The notes beneath the pieces are model-generated. The model did no database searches and was not told where the DNA came from. It saw only the letters and a list, made by a program, of their open reading frames with translations. The position numbers and the translations under genes were made by a program. This document shows, in pieces, positions 7,403-15,654 of a stretch of DNA of 64,000 nucleotides. Positions within the stretch are counted from its first letter, which is position 1. Every line of letters begins with the position of its first letter. This DNA comes from Odoribacter lunatus (GTDB lineage: Bacteria > Bacteroidota > Bacteroidia > Bacteroidales > Marinifilaceae). The DNA lies in assembly GCF_943193135.1 (NCBI RefSeq), contig NZ_CALPCZ010000013.1, positions 1 to 64,000 on the forward strand, in the 5' to 3' direction.

Positions 7403-9667
7403 ATGATGAAACGCATTTCATATCTTCTGCGCGGTCTGTTTCATTCCAAAGGGAACAGCCTCACGAAAATTGTTTCACTCACTATCGGTCTGACGACAGG
7501 TATTTTGGCATTCGGTTATTGCGTTTTTGAAACCGACTACGACAGCTTTCACAGAGACGCAGACCGTATATACCGGGTTGATTATGAAATACCGCTTGCC
7601 CTGATGGAAGAAATCTCACGGGAAATTCCTGAAATAGAGCTTTCCACCGTCCTCTCACAACGTATCTCCATTAATTATCGTTATCATGACAACAGAATAT
7701 CCGGTGGCGAATTTCGTTTTGCCGATACGTCCTTTTTCCGGCTTTTCTCTTTTCGTTTGCTTTCGGGTGATCCGCAGGCATTGAGTGATCCGAATAAATT
7801 CTTTATATCGCAAAAACTGGCGAATCTTCTTTTCGGGAAAGAAGAACCCGTCGGGAAAGAAGTTGTTTATAACCATCAGCAGCTCATTGTAGGAGGGGTT
7901 TATGAGGATTTTCCCAGCAACAGTTTTCTCAAAAACATCAATGCTCTCCATTCGTTAGCCGGAGTTACGAAAAAAGGAGGAATGCAACAAAAAGAAAGTT
8001 ACCGGGGATACATACGAATTGCCTCTGATGCCAATCCGCAGGAAGTGATACGAAAAATACAAACCGTCATCGACCGGCACCGGACTTTCGGACAGTCCTA
8101 TACCTATGCCCTGCATCCCTTGAAAGAACTTCACCTGAAATACGGTTGGGGCTATTCTTCCGTTTATTTGGTGGGATTCATGGGATTGGTTATCGTTATC
8201 ATATCCGCCCTCAATTACATACTCATAGCCATCTCGTCCCTGATACGGAAAAACAAAGAGATTGCCATACATAAAGTCAATGGGGCCAACAGTGCCAATA
8301 TCTTCGGAATGTTTTTCTGGGAAACTGTAATCCTTTCATTGCTGGCAGGACTTTTCACTTATGGAATTCTCGTCGTATGTCAGCCGTTTTTTGAAAATCT
8401 GTTATTTCATGAATATGCTGCTTTTTTTAACAGACGGGTACTAATCACTTGTGGGTTGTTCTTTCTCGGAATGCTCTTTTTTACGGGAGGTATCCCAGCT
8501 CGGATATTCGCGACTATTCCGGTATTGCAGATTTTCCGGCAGGTTTCGCAAAACCGCCGGCGTTGGAAATACCTGTTGCTTTGGGTGCAATTCTTTTCCA
8601 CCTGTATGCTGCTCACGTTGTTTTTGATTTTCAGCAAGCAATACAACTATTTAATCAATAAAAACCTCGGATACGATACCCGATATCTTTATTATACGCA
8701 GGTTGCTTGCGGTATGTCTTATCCTTCCATGTCCTCCGTCAAAGAAGAAATCAAGCGTCTGCCTTTTATTGCCGACGCCGCTTTTGTACATACTCTTCCT
8801 TTGTGGGCCCCGCAGGCTACAATTTATAATCAGGAGCGGCAGGGTATATTTGAATGCCGTTATCTTTATGCTGACGCTGATTTTCTTCATACGCTGCAAG
8901 TACCGTTTATCGAAGGGGATACTCATCGTACCCTGCAAGCCGTAAATGAGGTATGGATCAATGAAAAATTTCGTGATAGACTTCTGAGTAATCCGCAAGC
9001 GCAAAGTCTTTTGTTTGTAGAATCCCGTCCTATAACACCCCAAGGCGTTTTCCGGGATTTCCAGGTCGCTTCGTTATATATCGGTCAGCAGCCGGTCGTC
9101 ATTCTGCCTTTGGAAGAACCGGACACGTGCCGAAATTATTATCTGTTGTTTAAAAGCACGCAAATGACGGAAGAAAACATTGTTTTGTGGAAGAAAAAGA
9201 TGAGCGAAATTACGCACCAATCCAATTTTCGCCTCTATTACTATCCCTATACCCATCGGGCAGCTTATGAAGACCAGCAAGACATGTGTATCACTGTGGA
9301 AATTCTTATGTATCTTGCTCTTATCATTGTATTTTTAGGCCTTTTCGGTTTTGTCGGAGATGAAATAGCCCGCAGGATGAAAGAAATAGCCATCCGAAAG
9401 GTAAACGGAGCTTCGATATTACAGATAACGTTGCTTTTGTTGCGTAATATCTGTTTGCTTGCTTTGTGCGCTCTTCCTTTTGGATTAGCGGGTGCTTATT
9501 ATATGGGGAATTATTGGTTAGATGAGTTTGCATGGCGGATACCGCTTTCTTTATGGTTTCTTGTCGGTAGTGCTGTTTTGACTTTTGTTATCATTGTATT
9601 TATTGTTTTATTGAAAAGCTGGCAAGGTATCAAAGCCCGTCCTTCGGAAGCCTTAAAAAACGAATAA
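7403..9667 (+). CDS. FtsX-type ABC transporter permease (MacB-like), stand-alone
   Basis: About 754 residues with the duplicated FtsX layout: an N-terminal membrane helix, a MacB-type periplasmic core, three helices, a further helix, a second core, and three C-terminal helices. The conserved cytoplasmic phrases I-A-I-H-K-V-N-G-A and I-A-I-R-K-V-N-G-A follow the two FtsX domains, and the protein ends EALKNE like the other permeases here. I chose the ATG at 7403 (7406 also possible) because the longer frame begins with TTG. Unlike its three relatives at 10.9-18 kb it is on the plus strand without an ATPase, and I found no clear sigma-54 promoter in front. It probably uses one of the two MacB-like ATPases in the window. 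The transported substrate is unknown. Confidence 0.85.
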   Translation: MMKRISYLLRGLFHSKGNSLTKIVSLTIGLTTGILAFGYCVFETDYDSFHRDADRIYRVDYEIPLALMEEISREIPEIELSTVLSQRISINYRYHDNRISGGEFRFADTSFFRLFSFRLLSGDPQALSDPNKFFISQKLANLLFGKEEPVGKEVVYNHQQLIVGGVYEDFPSNSFLKNINALHSLAGVTKKGGMQQKESYRGYIRIASDANPQEVIRKIQTVIDRHRTFGQSYTYALHPLKELHLKYGWGYSSVYLVGFMGLVIVIISALNYILIAISSLIRKNKEIAIHKVNGANSANIFGMFFWETVILSLLAGLFTYGILVVCQPFFENLLFHEYAAFFNRRVLITCGLFFLGMLFFTGGIPARIFATIPVLQIFRQVSQNRRRWKYLLLWVQFFSTCMLLTLFLIFSKQYNYLINKNLGYDTRYLYYTQVACGMSYPSMSSVKEEIKRLPFIADAAFVHTLPLWAPQATIYNQERQGIFECRYLYADADFLHTLQVPFIEGDTHRTLQAVNEVWINEKFRDRLLSNPQAQSLLFVESRPITPQGVFRDFQVASLYIGQQPVVILPLEEPDTCRNYYLLFKSTQMTEENIVLWKKKMSEITHQSNFRLYYYPYTHRAAYEDQQDMCITVEILMYLALIIVFLGLFGFVGDEIARRMKEIAIRKVNGASILQITLLLLRNICLLALCALPFGLAGAYYMGNYWLDEFAWRIPLSLWFLVGSAVLTFVIIVFIVLLKSWQGIKARPSEALKNE

Positions 9668-9703
9668 ACACATTTATTTCAAAGAATTAACCGCGCGGAT
9701 TTG

Positions 9704-9711
9704 TATTTTTG
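9704..9711 (+). promoter_or_regulatory. -7 box (TATTTTTG) of the Cys-rich protein gene
   Basis: Exact match to TAnnTTTG, with a start predicted near 9718. This leaves a leader of about 58 bases before the ATG at 9776. TTTC at 9677-9680 could be the -33 element. Confidence 0.6.
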
Positions 9712-9775
9712 ACAGAGAATGCAGACCTTTATCCTGTGAATTTGGAATGAAGTAATAATCTTTAAAAACAAAAAC

Positions 9776-10093
9776 ATGAAAGCAAAAATGTTGATTACGG
9801 CATTGGCATTGGTTTTCACCGTAAGCGTTGCCTCTGCACAAAGCAATAAAACCGCTCAAGACGGTAAGAAGGAATGCAAAAAAGAATGTGTAGAAAAGAA
9901 AGACTGCTGCAAGAAAGAAGCTCAGAAATGCGCTTGCGTATGCAAAGACAAACAGGCATGCAAAGAAGGCAAATGTGAAAAAGACTGCAAATGCAAACAG
10001 GCTTGCGACAAAAAAGACCAGAAGTGCTGTAAAGACGCTAAGAAAGGCGAATGCACCAAAGGAGAAAAGAAATGTTGTAAAGACAAAAAATAA
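9776..10093 (+). CDS. Cys/Lys-rich secreted protein, possible metal binder
   Basis: A 105-residue protein with a signal peptide (residues 1-22, ending ASAQ). The mature part is nearly all Lys, Cys, Glu, Asp and Gln, with 17 Cys in about 80 residues in patterns such as CC, CAC, CVC and CKC. It contains almost no hydrophobic residues, so it will not form an ordinary folded core without metal or disulfides. Metallothionein-like metal sequestration in the periplasm is the simplest reading, but no known metallothionein family is matched by eye. It is a single gene with its own -7 box and a strong terminator. In a strict anaerobe free thiols would remain available for metal. Confidence 0.7.
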   Translation: MKAKMLITALALVFTVSVASAQSNKTAQDGKKECKKECVEKKDCCKKEAQKCACVCKDKQACKEGKCEKDCKCKQACDKKDQKCCKDAKKGECTKGEKKCCKDKK

Positions 10094-10117
10094 TTGTAAT
10101 TAGTTTCTTTTTTTTGA

Positions 10118-10157
10118 AATTGCCGGTCATCAGGAATGAGGCCGGCAATTTTTTTCG
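10118..10157 (+). terminator. Terminator of the Cys-rich gene, overlapping the DUF5131 stop
   Basis: AATTGCCGG (10118-10126) pairs with CCGGCAATT (10142-10150), followed by seven T. The loop contains the stop codon of the convergent DUF5131 gene. Confidence 0.8.
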
Positions 10158-10912
10158 GGTTTAAGATCCGCTCCTATCCGGTAATCGATACCCGCTTTCA
10201 TTGCCTGGGAAATCTGCAATGCCCGGCGAATATGGTAAATCTTTCCGTCTTTCAGCAACTTCGCACCGGTCTGGTGAAAACGAAACGGAATATCTTTCTC
10301 GATACATTGCCGCCGCAGGTCCAATATCCAATCGTAGTCGCACACCCGGGCGTTCTCTCCCGACTCGCCGCTAACGGAGACTTCTTCCACCCGCTCATCT
10401 AGCCACGGCAAAATATTCACCCGTTCCAGCATCGGGGCGACAATAATCGCCCGGTGCTTGAGTGGCGCATTCATGAAGACAGGCAACCGCCGGTCTGCCA
10501 TTGCCTGGTTCTCCACCGTGCAGCCGATAATGACATTATCATAGCCGTCTGCCCAGTCGTCGGGAATACATTCAGCAAACCGCTCGATTCGCTTTGTAAA
10601 AAAATAGAACATCAGATCCCGGCGTTCGCGCATCATCGCCCAGGCTTCGGGACGCCATTCGTCGGCATCCTCCACCAAAAAATCGGAAGTAAAACAGGTA
10701 AAAACCACCTTCCCCGAAGAAATCTTATAACTCTTGTCCCGCTTGCGTTTCACCGGCAGATTGAAATTCGCAGTCTTGCGCACCTCGCTGCTTTCCTGCT
10801 CCGTCCCGTACATCGCATCCTGACGGTAGACATAACAATGCGCACACCCCGGACTGATTTTCGTACATCCGTGCCACGGATTCCAATTTTCAAATATATC
10901 CTTTTCTCCCAT
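10130..10912 (-). CDS. DUF5131 family protein (phage Gp37/Gp68-like)
   Basis: A 260-residue protein. The N-terminus NPWHGCTKISPGCAHCY gives Cys16, Cys23 and Cys26 in a CX6CX2C arrangement, followed by conserved phrases VFTCFTSDF, FYFFTKRIERF and VIIGCTVENQ. This is the DUF5131 / phage Gp37Gp68 pattern, thought to have a radical-SAM-like TIM-barrel with an iron-sulfur cluster. The biochemical role is not known. It starts three bases after the stop of the last permease and so is very probably the final gene of the ABC export operon. This is an unusual place for a family known mostly from phages and mobile elements. Involvement in modifying an exported peptide is speculative. Confidence 0.75.
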   Translation of the reverse strand: MGEKDIFENWNPWHGCTKISPGCAHCYVYRQDAMYGTEQESSEVRKTANFNLPVKRKRDKSYKISSGKVVFTCFTSDFLVEDADEWRPEAWAMMRERRDLMFYFFTKRIERFAECIPDDWADGYDNVIIGCTVENQAMADRRLPVFMNAPLKHRAIIVAPMLERVNILPWLDERVEEVSVSGESGENARVCDYDWILDLRRQCIEKDIPFRFHQTGAKLLKDGKIYHIRRALQISQAMKAGIDYRIGADLKPEKNCRPHS

Positions 10913-10915
10913 CGT

Positions 10916-13246
10916 TTACTCGCTTTTCAGCACTTTTACGGGATTGAGGTTGGCAGCTTGCCATGTTTGATAACTTACGGTCAGAAGCGTGACGAAGAAC
11001 GTAACGGCTCCTGCCAGAAGGAACACCCACCAGCTCAATGCTGTGCGTTCCACGAATCCTTCCAGCCAATTCTGCACAAACAGATAGGCGATCGGACACG
11101 CCAAAAGGAAAGAGAGACCTACCCACACGAAAAAGTCTCGGTTCAGAATCAACAGCAACTCTTTTACCGAAGCACCGTTTACCTTGCGGATACCTACCTC
11201 TTTCAAGCGGCGTTGTGTCGTATAATACGCCATGGCGAACAATCCTGCTACACTGATAATCAATGTAATCATCATTGCCATGCCCAGGATATTTCCGGCA
11301 TTCGTTTCCGCTTTATACAATTGGGCGTAACTGCTGTCGAGGAAATGATAATCGAACGGTTCCCCCGGATTGAGGTCATTCCATTTCGCTTGTACGAAGC
11401 GGATAGCTTCCTGCGGGTCCCCTTGTACTTTAAAAAAGACGGTGGGATACCTCCCCTCATATGGAAAATAAATCTGCGGGTCCACAGCCTGGTGGAGAGA
11501 CTTGGTATACGCGTCCTTCACCACTCCGATTACCGTATAATAATTGCCGTTTGCTCTCACCCGTTCCCCTACAGCATTTGTAAACTCCAACATCCGGGCT
11601 GCCGTTTCATTGATAATGCAATAATTCAGTGAATCGCCTGCTCTTTCTGCAAATTCCTGTCCTTCCTTCATTCCCATGCCCATGACCCGGAAATAATTGG
11701 GTTTTATCTGGCAGAATTCCATCAGATACTCCTGCTCGCTTCCCGGTTTTCCTACGACATCCCCGCGGCACCAGCCCAGCGGGTCGGTATCTTTCAGCGT
11801 AATCCCTGCAATGGAAGGATGCGCCAGCATCTCGTCATAAAACGAATCGTAATTTTTCAGAATACCACCCCGGTCCGCCACATAAAAAACATGTTCCTTA
11901 TCAAATCCCAAATCTTTATGAATCATATATTCGACCTGCTTTTCAATAAAAAATACCGAAATCAATATCACAATTGCAGCCGTAAACTGGGTAATAATCA
12001 GCCCCTTTTGAAGAAACGACAGATTCTTTCCCTTGAACTGTCCCTTCAGCGTCTCTACAGTATTGAACTTCGTCATATAAAAAGCGGGGAAAGTGCCGGC
12101 AGCCAGCATAATGACAAGCACAATCGCCGCCAAAAATCCGTATAACAACGGACTGGCAAAATCAATCGTCAGTTGATAATCCGCCAACCGGTTGAATAAA
12201 GGCAGAGCCAGTGTTGCCAGTATCGTACCCGCAATCGCCGCTAATATCACATAATAAAGCGTTTCTTTATAAAACTCTCCAATCAGCATTCCTTTGTCCG
12301 CCCCGTGTGTTTTACGGACACCTATCGACTTCGCCCGCAAGAAAGAGGTCGAAATGAACAGATTGATGAAATTAATACACGCTATTACCAAAATAACAAA
12401 AGCCGTCAGCATAAACACCATCACCAGACTTTTATTGCCGTGTACGACATCGTCGAACTTCAGCGTATTGTCAAAATACACATCACGCAACGGCTGCAGC
12501 AAATACTTAAAAGAAATCTGTTTGAACGCAGGATTCGCTTCGTAGATGGCATCTGTCATGCCTTTCTCTATTTTGGAGACAAACGCGGGATTCGGAATCT
12601 TAAAATAAGTAATGAAAATATCGTTGCTGCCGTACTCGAAGTTTTGCGCCCAATATCCCGTAAAAGGAGCCACGATATGCGCCTGCAAATGGGAATTCAC
12701 CGGCATGTTTTCCATCAGCCCCACAACGGTAAAATCCTTGCCGTTCATCCGGATGATTTTTCCCATTGGGTTTTCTCCGGGAAAATAACTGTTGGCAGCG
12801 TATTCGTCTATCACCACTCCGTCCGGTGCGGACAGACAGGTCAATGGATTACCGGCTTTCAGTGTAAAAGAGAAAAAAGAAAAGAAAGAAGAATCCACCT
12901 CAAAAACATTTCTTCCGGGATAAAGCACATTATTGACCGTTATGTCGAATGTCAGCGGTGCGACCCGGCACATCGCCTCAATTTCCGGAAACATCCGGAG
13001 CGCATCGTCCCCCGCACACTTATATGTCGCGCCTGTTTTGGCGAGTTCACCATTCAGCATGATCTTTCCGTTTATCCGGTATATTTTATCCTTATCCCGG
13101 TGAAAACTGTCGAAGCTGAATTCATTCACCGACCAAAGCCCGATTAAAATGACAACGGCAATAGCTACAGCCAGGCTACCGATACTCAAAATACCGACTG
13201 TTTTCTGCTTTTGCAGATTTCTCCAAAATACTTTCAGACTATTCAT
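10916..13246 (-). CDS. FtsX-type ABC transporter permease 3 of the operon
   Basis: 776 residues with the duplicated MacB-core plus FtsX plan. A membrane helix lies at about 18-40, a periplasmic core to about 270, membrane helices from about 280 to 400 and at 425-445, a second core to about 655, and three final helices. The phrases IGVRKTHGAD and VGIRKVNGAS follow the two FtsX modules, and the protein ends VKVLKSE. The family acts with a LolD/MacB-type ATPase in mechanotransmission-type export or lipoprotein release. It lies 17 bp downstream of permease 2 and three bases upstream of the DUF5131 gene. Three non-identical permeases with a single ATPase suggest alternative complexes or hetero-oligomers. 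Confidence 0.88.
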   Translation of the reverse strand: MNSLKVFWRNLQKQKTVGILSIGSLAVAIAVVILIGLWSVNEFSFDSFHRDKDKIYRINGKIMLNGELAKTGATYKCAGDDALRMFPEIEAMCRVAPLTFDITVNNVLYPGRNVFEVDSSFFSFFSFTLKAGNPLTCLSAPDGVVIDEYAANSYFPGENPMGKIIRMNGKDFTVVGLMENMPVNSHLQAHIVAPFTGYWAQNFEYGSNDIFITYFKIPNPAFVSKIEKGMTDAIYEANPAFKQISFKYLLQPLRDVYFDNTLKFDDVVHGNKSLVMVFMLTAFVILVIACINFINLFISTSFLRAKSIGVRKTHGADKGMLIGEFYKETLYYVILAAIAGTILATLALPLFNRLADYQLTIDFASPLLYGFLAAIVLVIMLAAGTFPAFYMTKFNTVETLKGQFKGKNLSFLQKGLIITQFTAAIVILISVFFIEKQVEYMIHKDLGFDKEHVFYVADRGGILKNYDSFYDEMLAHPSIAGITLKDTDPLGWCRGDVVGKPGSEQEYLMEFCQIKPNYFRVMGMGMKEGQEFAERAGDSLNYCIINETAARMLEFTNAVGERVRANGNYYTVIGVVKDAYTKSLHQAVDPQIYFPYEGRYPTVFFKVQGDPQEAIRFVQAKWNDLNPGEPFDYHFLDSSYAQLYKAETNAGNILGMAMMITLIISVAGLFAMAYYTTQRRLKEVGIRKVNGASVKELLLILNRDFFVWVGLSFLLACPIAYLFVQNWLEGFVERTALSWWVFLLAGAVTFFVTLLTVSYQTWQAANLNPVKVLKSE

Positions 13247-13263
13247 ATATTTTTAGTTTATAA

Positions 13264-15630
13264 TTATTCATTTTTCAAGGCCTCGACGGGATTCGCCGAA
13301 GCGGCTTTCCAGCTCTGCCAGCTTACGGTCAGCAAAGCTATTATCAGCGTCACTGCCCCGCCCAACAAAAATATCCACCAATACACGGGCGTTTTGTAGC
13401 TGAACCCCTTTAGCCAGCTGTTTACGGCGTACCAGGCAATCGGGCACGCCCCGACAAAAGATACTGCCAGTAGCCGGAAAAAAGTACGGTTCAGCAGTAC
13501 CATAATCTGCCCCTCGGTAGCACCGTTCACTTTCCGGATACCGATTTCCTTGCGCTTATACTGGGCATTAAAAACCACCAATCCGTATACCCCCACTAAA
13601 GCCAGCACGATCGCGATGCCTCCCATCAGAAAAACCACCTGCATCAGCTTCTTCTCTCCTTCATAATTCTGTTGCAAAGATTGGTCCAAAAACTTGAACC
13701 TGAATACTCCGGCAGGAGACAAACGCTCATACGTTTGCCGGAGCTTCTCCAGCGTAGCGGACAAATCGTTTCCCGACAGCTTCAGGAACATGTAATTATA
13801 CTCGTCCCCCTCCTCACAGGTAATCGCCAGCGGCATCAGCGGTGAATGCAGCGACATGTAGTGAATATCCTTTATCACACCGACAAACCGGCCCAACCGA
13901 GGACTTGTAGCAATCGTTGTACCGAAACTGTGCTCCAGTACGGGATGCTTCCGGACAGCCGTCTCGTTCAGAATAAGTTGAGCCGACTGGTCGGATGCCG
14001 AAAAATTCTCCCCCTTCACGATAGAAACCCCGATAAAATCCAAAAAGTTCTTATAAACAGACCAGCGGTTCAGTTGCAACGCTTCGCCTTCCACCTCCAG
14101 CCCCATGCCGTTAATCTGGTTATTCATCCCCACGACATGATCGGCAAACGTATAATCCGTGACTCCCGGAATGGCCGTCATCTCGGAAATCAATGCGCTT
14201 TGACTCCCCGCCAAATCCCGGTTCAGCTCGAAGAAACCGATGTTTTCCGTATCATATCCCAGCGAAAAATGCTGCATATAACGGTACTGCGCTCCGATAA
14301 ATAGCGTACATATAATCAAAACAATGGAAGTGACGAACTGAAAAGCCATCAGGCCGTTCCTCAAATGCATTCCCTTCGGGGACATCACGAAATTTCCCTT
14401 CAAGACCAGTGCGGGCTCAAAAGAAGTCACATACCAGGCGGGGTATAGACCGGCAAACACGCCCAGCAATACGGCGCCGCCTCCGATAACTGCCAAAAGC
14501 CCTGCATGTTCCGCCGGATACAGCGACATGCTGAACAGCGAAGCAAAACCCGACGAAGCGAACAGATGAAGCCACCCCACAGCCAGGACGAAGGCCGCCA
14601 GAGAATAAAACACCGCTTCCCCCACTAAACGTCCCCTTAGCCTTCTCACACCGGCACCCAGCACCTTCTGTGTATTTATGGCCTTCATGCGGGTTGGAGC
14701 CAGTGAAATGGAAAAATTCACGAAATTGATTTCGGCAATCAAAATAATAAGAATACCTATCGCCAGCATAATCATCGCACTCCGTTTCGTTCCCTTTTCA
14801 AAAGAATCAAATGCGGTCGTCTGGTCGTAAAATATGCCGGTCAGTGGGGACACTCTCAAAAAAAACTTCCCTTCCTTCTCCATCTGCTCTTTTTTATGCA
14901 AGCCTTCAAATATCTCTTCCAGCGGCTCGATTTTCATCCCGTTCACCTGCTGCTGCAAAGCCTGCCGGTCACTGTTTGCTGACAAGACATATATCTGCGT
15001 GGCCCAGTGCCCCCATTCCTCCTGCTCAACCAAACGGGTATAGCAGTCATTTTTAAAAATCGAATTGCCGGGCAAATCCCGATACACCGCCGCCACCGTA
15101 TAATGACCGTCTCCCTCCCTGCCATACACCTGTTTCTTCACGGCGGACTCCTTGCCGAACCATTTTCGGGCTGTCGATAGAGGAATCATCAGCATATTGG
15201 GTTCTGTCAGCGCCTGCCGGGCATCCCCTTCCACAATCTCAAGCCCCAATATATCGGCAAAAGAACCGGAAACCCTCATACTCTGCTCCCTGAATTTATC
15301 CGAACTTCCGTCTTCATGCCTCAGCGTAAACCCAATTTCACCTCCGCCGCCGATCATAAAATAATCCTCCACCACAGGACACTGTTCCTTCAGCAAGGCA
15401 CCCACGGCATCCGGGCCGAAAGCGCTGTATTGCAATGAAACGGGGAAAAGCGTCTCCACCCGGAAAATCCGGTCGGCGTCCTTATGAAACCGGTCGTAAC
15501 CGAACTGAAACATCAGTTGCACGGCAATCACCGCAAAAGCGGCAAAAGCCACGGACAAACCGAAAACATTCAACACCCCCGCCGTCTTGAAACGCCGGAA
15601 ATTCATCATCAACTCATGCAATATCCTCAT
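13264..15630 (-). CDS. FtsX-type ABC transporter permease 2 of the operon
   Basis: 788 residues, with the same architecture as its neighbours: N-terminal helix at about 18-42, first periplasmic core, helices near 285-400, a helix near 425, second core, and C-terminal helices. The cytoplasmic phrases are INTQKVLGAG after the first FtsX module and IGIRKVNGAT after the second, and the end is VEALKNE. The first phrase has drifted from the RKVNGA consensus, which may reflect an asymmetric interaction with the ATPase. It lies 24 bp from permease 1 upstream and 17 bp from permease 3 downstream. The ends of the three permeases are similar, so the array probably arose by duplication. Substrate unknown. 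Confidence 0.88.
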   Translation of the reverse strand: MRILHELMMNFRRFKTAGVLNVFGLSVAFAAFAVIAVQLMFQFGYDRFHKDADRIFRVETLFPVSLQYSAFGPDAVGALLKEQCPVVEDYFMIGGGGEIGFTLRHEDGSSDKFREQSMRVSGSFADILGLEIVEGDARQALTEPNMLMIPLSTARKWFGKESAVKKQVYGREGDGHYTVAAVYRDLPGNSIFKNDCYTRLVEQEEWGHWATQIYVLSANSDRQALQQQVNGMKIEPLEEIFEGLHKKEQMEKEGKFFLRVSPLTGIFYDQTTAFDSFEKGTKRSAMIMLAIGILIILIAEINFVNFSISLAPTRMKAINTQKVLGAGVRRLRGRLVGEAVFYSLAAFVLAVGWLHLFASSGFASLFSMSLYPAEHAGLLAVIGGGAVLLGVFAGLYPAWYVTSFEPALVLKGNFVMSPKGMHLRNGLMAFQFVTSIVLIICTLFIGAQYRYMQHFSLGYDTENIGFFELNRDLAGSQSALISEMTAIPGVTDYTFADHVVGMNNQINGMGLEVEGEALQLNRWSVYKNFLDFIGVSIVKGENFSASDQSAQLILNETAVRKHPVLEHSFGTTIATSPRLGRFVGVIKDIHYMSLHSPLMPLAITCEEGDEYNYMFLKLSGNDLSATLEKLRQTYERLSPAGVFRFKFLDQSLQQNYEGEKKLMQVVFLMGGIAIVLALVGVYGLVVFNAQYKRKEIGIRKVNGATEGQIMVLLNRTFFRLLAVSFVGACPIAWYAVNSWLKGFSYKTPVYWWIFLLGGAVTLIIALLTVSWQSWKAASANPVEALKNE

Positions 15631-15654
15631 AACTTTTTTAATAAAAATAACTTA

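Noticed and set aside
7219-7403. Sigma-54 promoter in front of the stand-alone permease
   Set aside because: AGGAATCC...TTTGC has thirteen bases between GG and GC instead of ten, and no paired TGT-N11-ACA sites of the right spacing are present.
10454-13147. Long plus-strand frames of 392 and 280 codons
   Set aside because: They lie opposite the DUF5131 and permease genes, whose sequences are clear, and their own translations lack any domain pattern.
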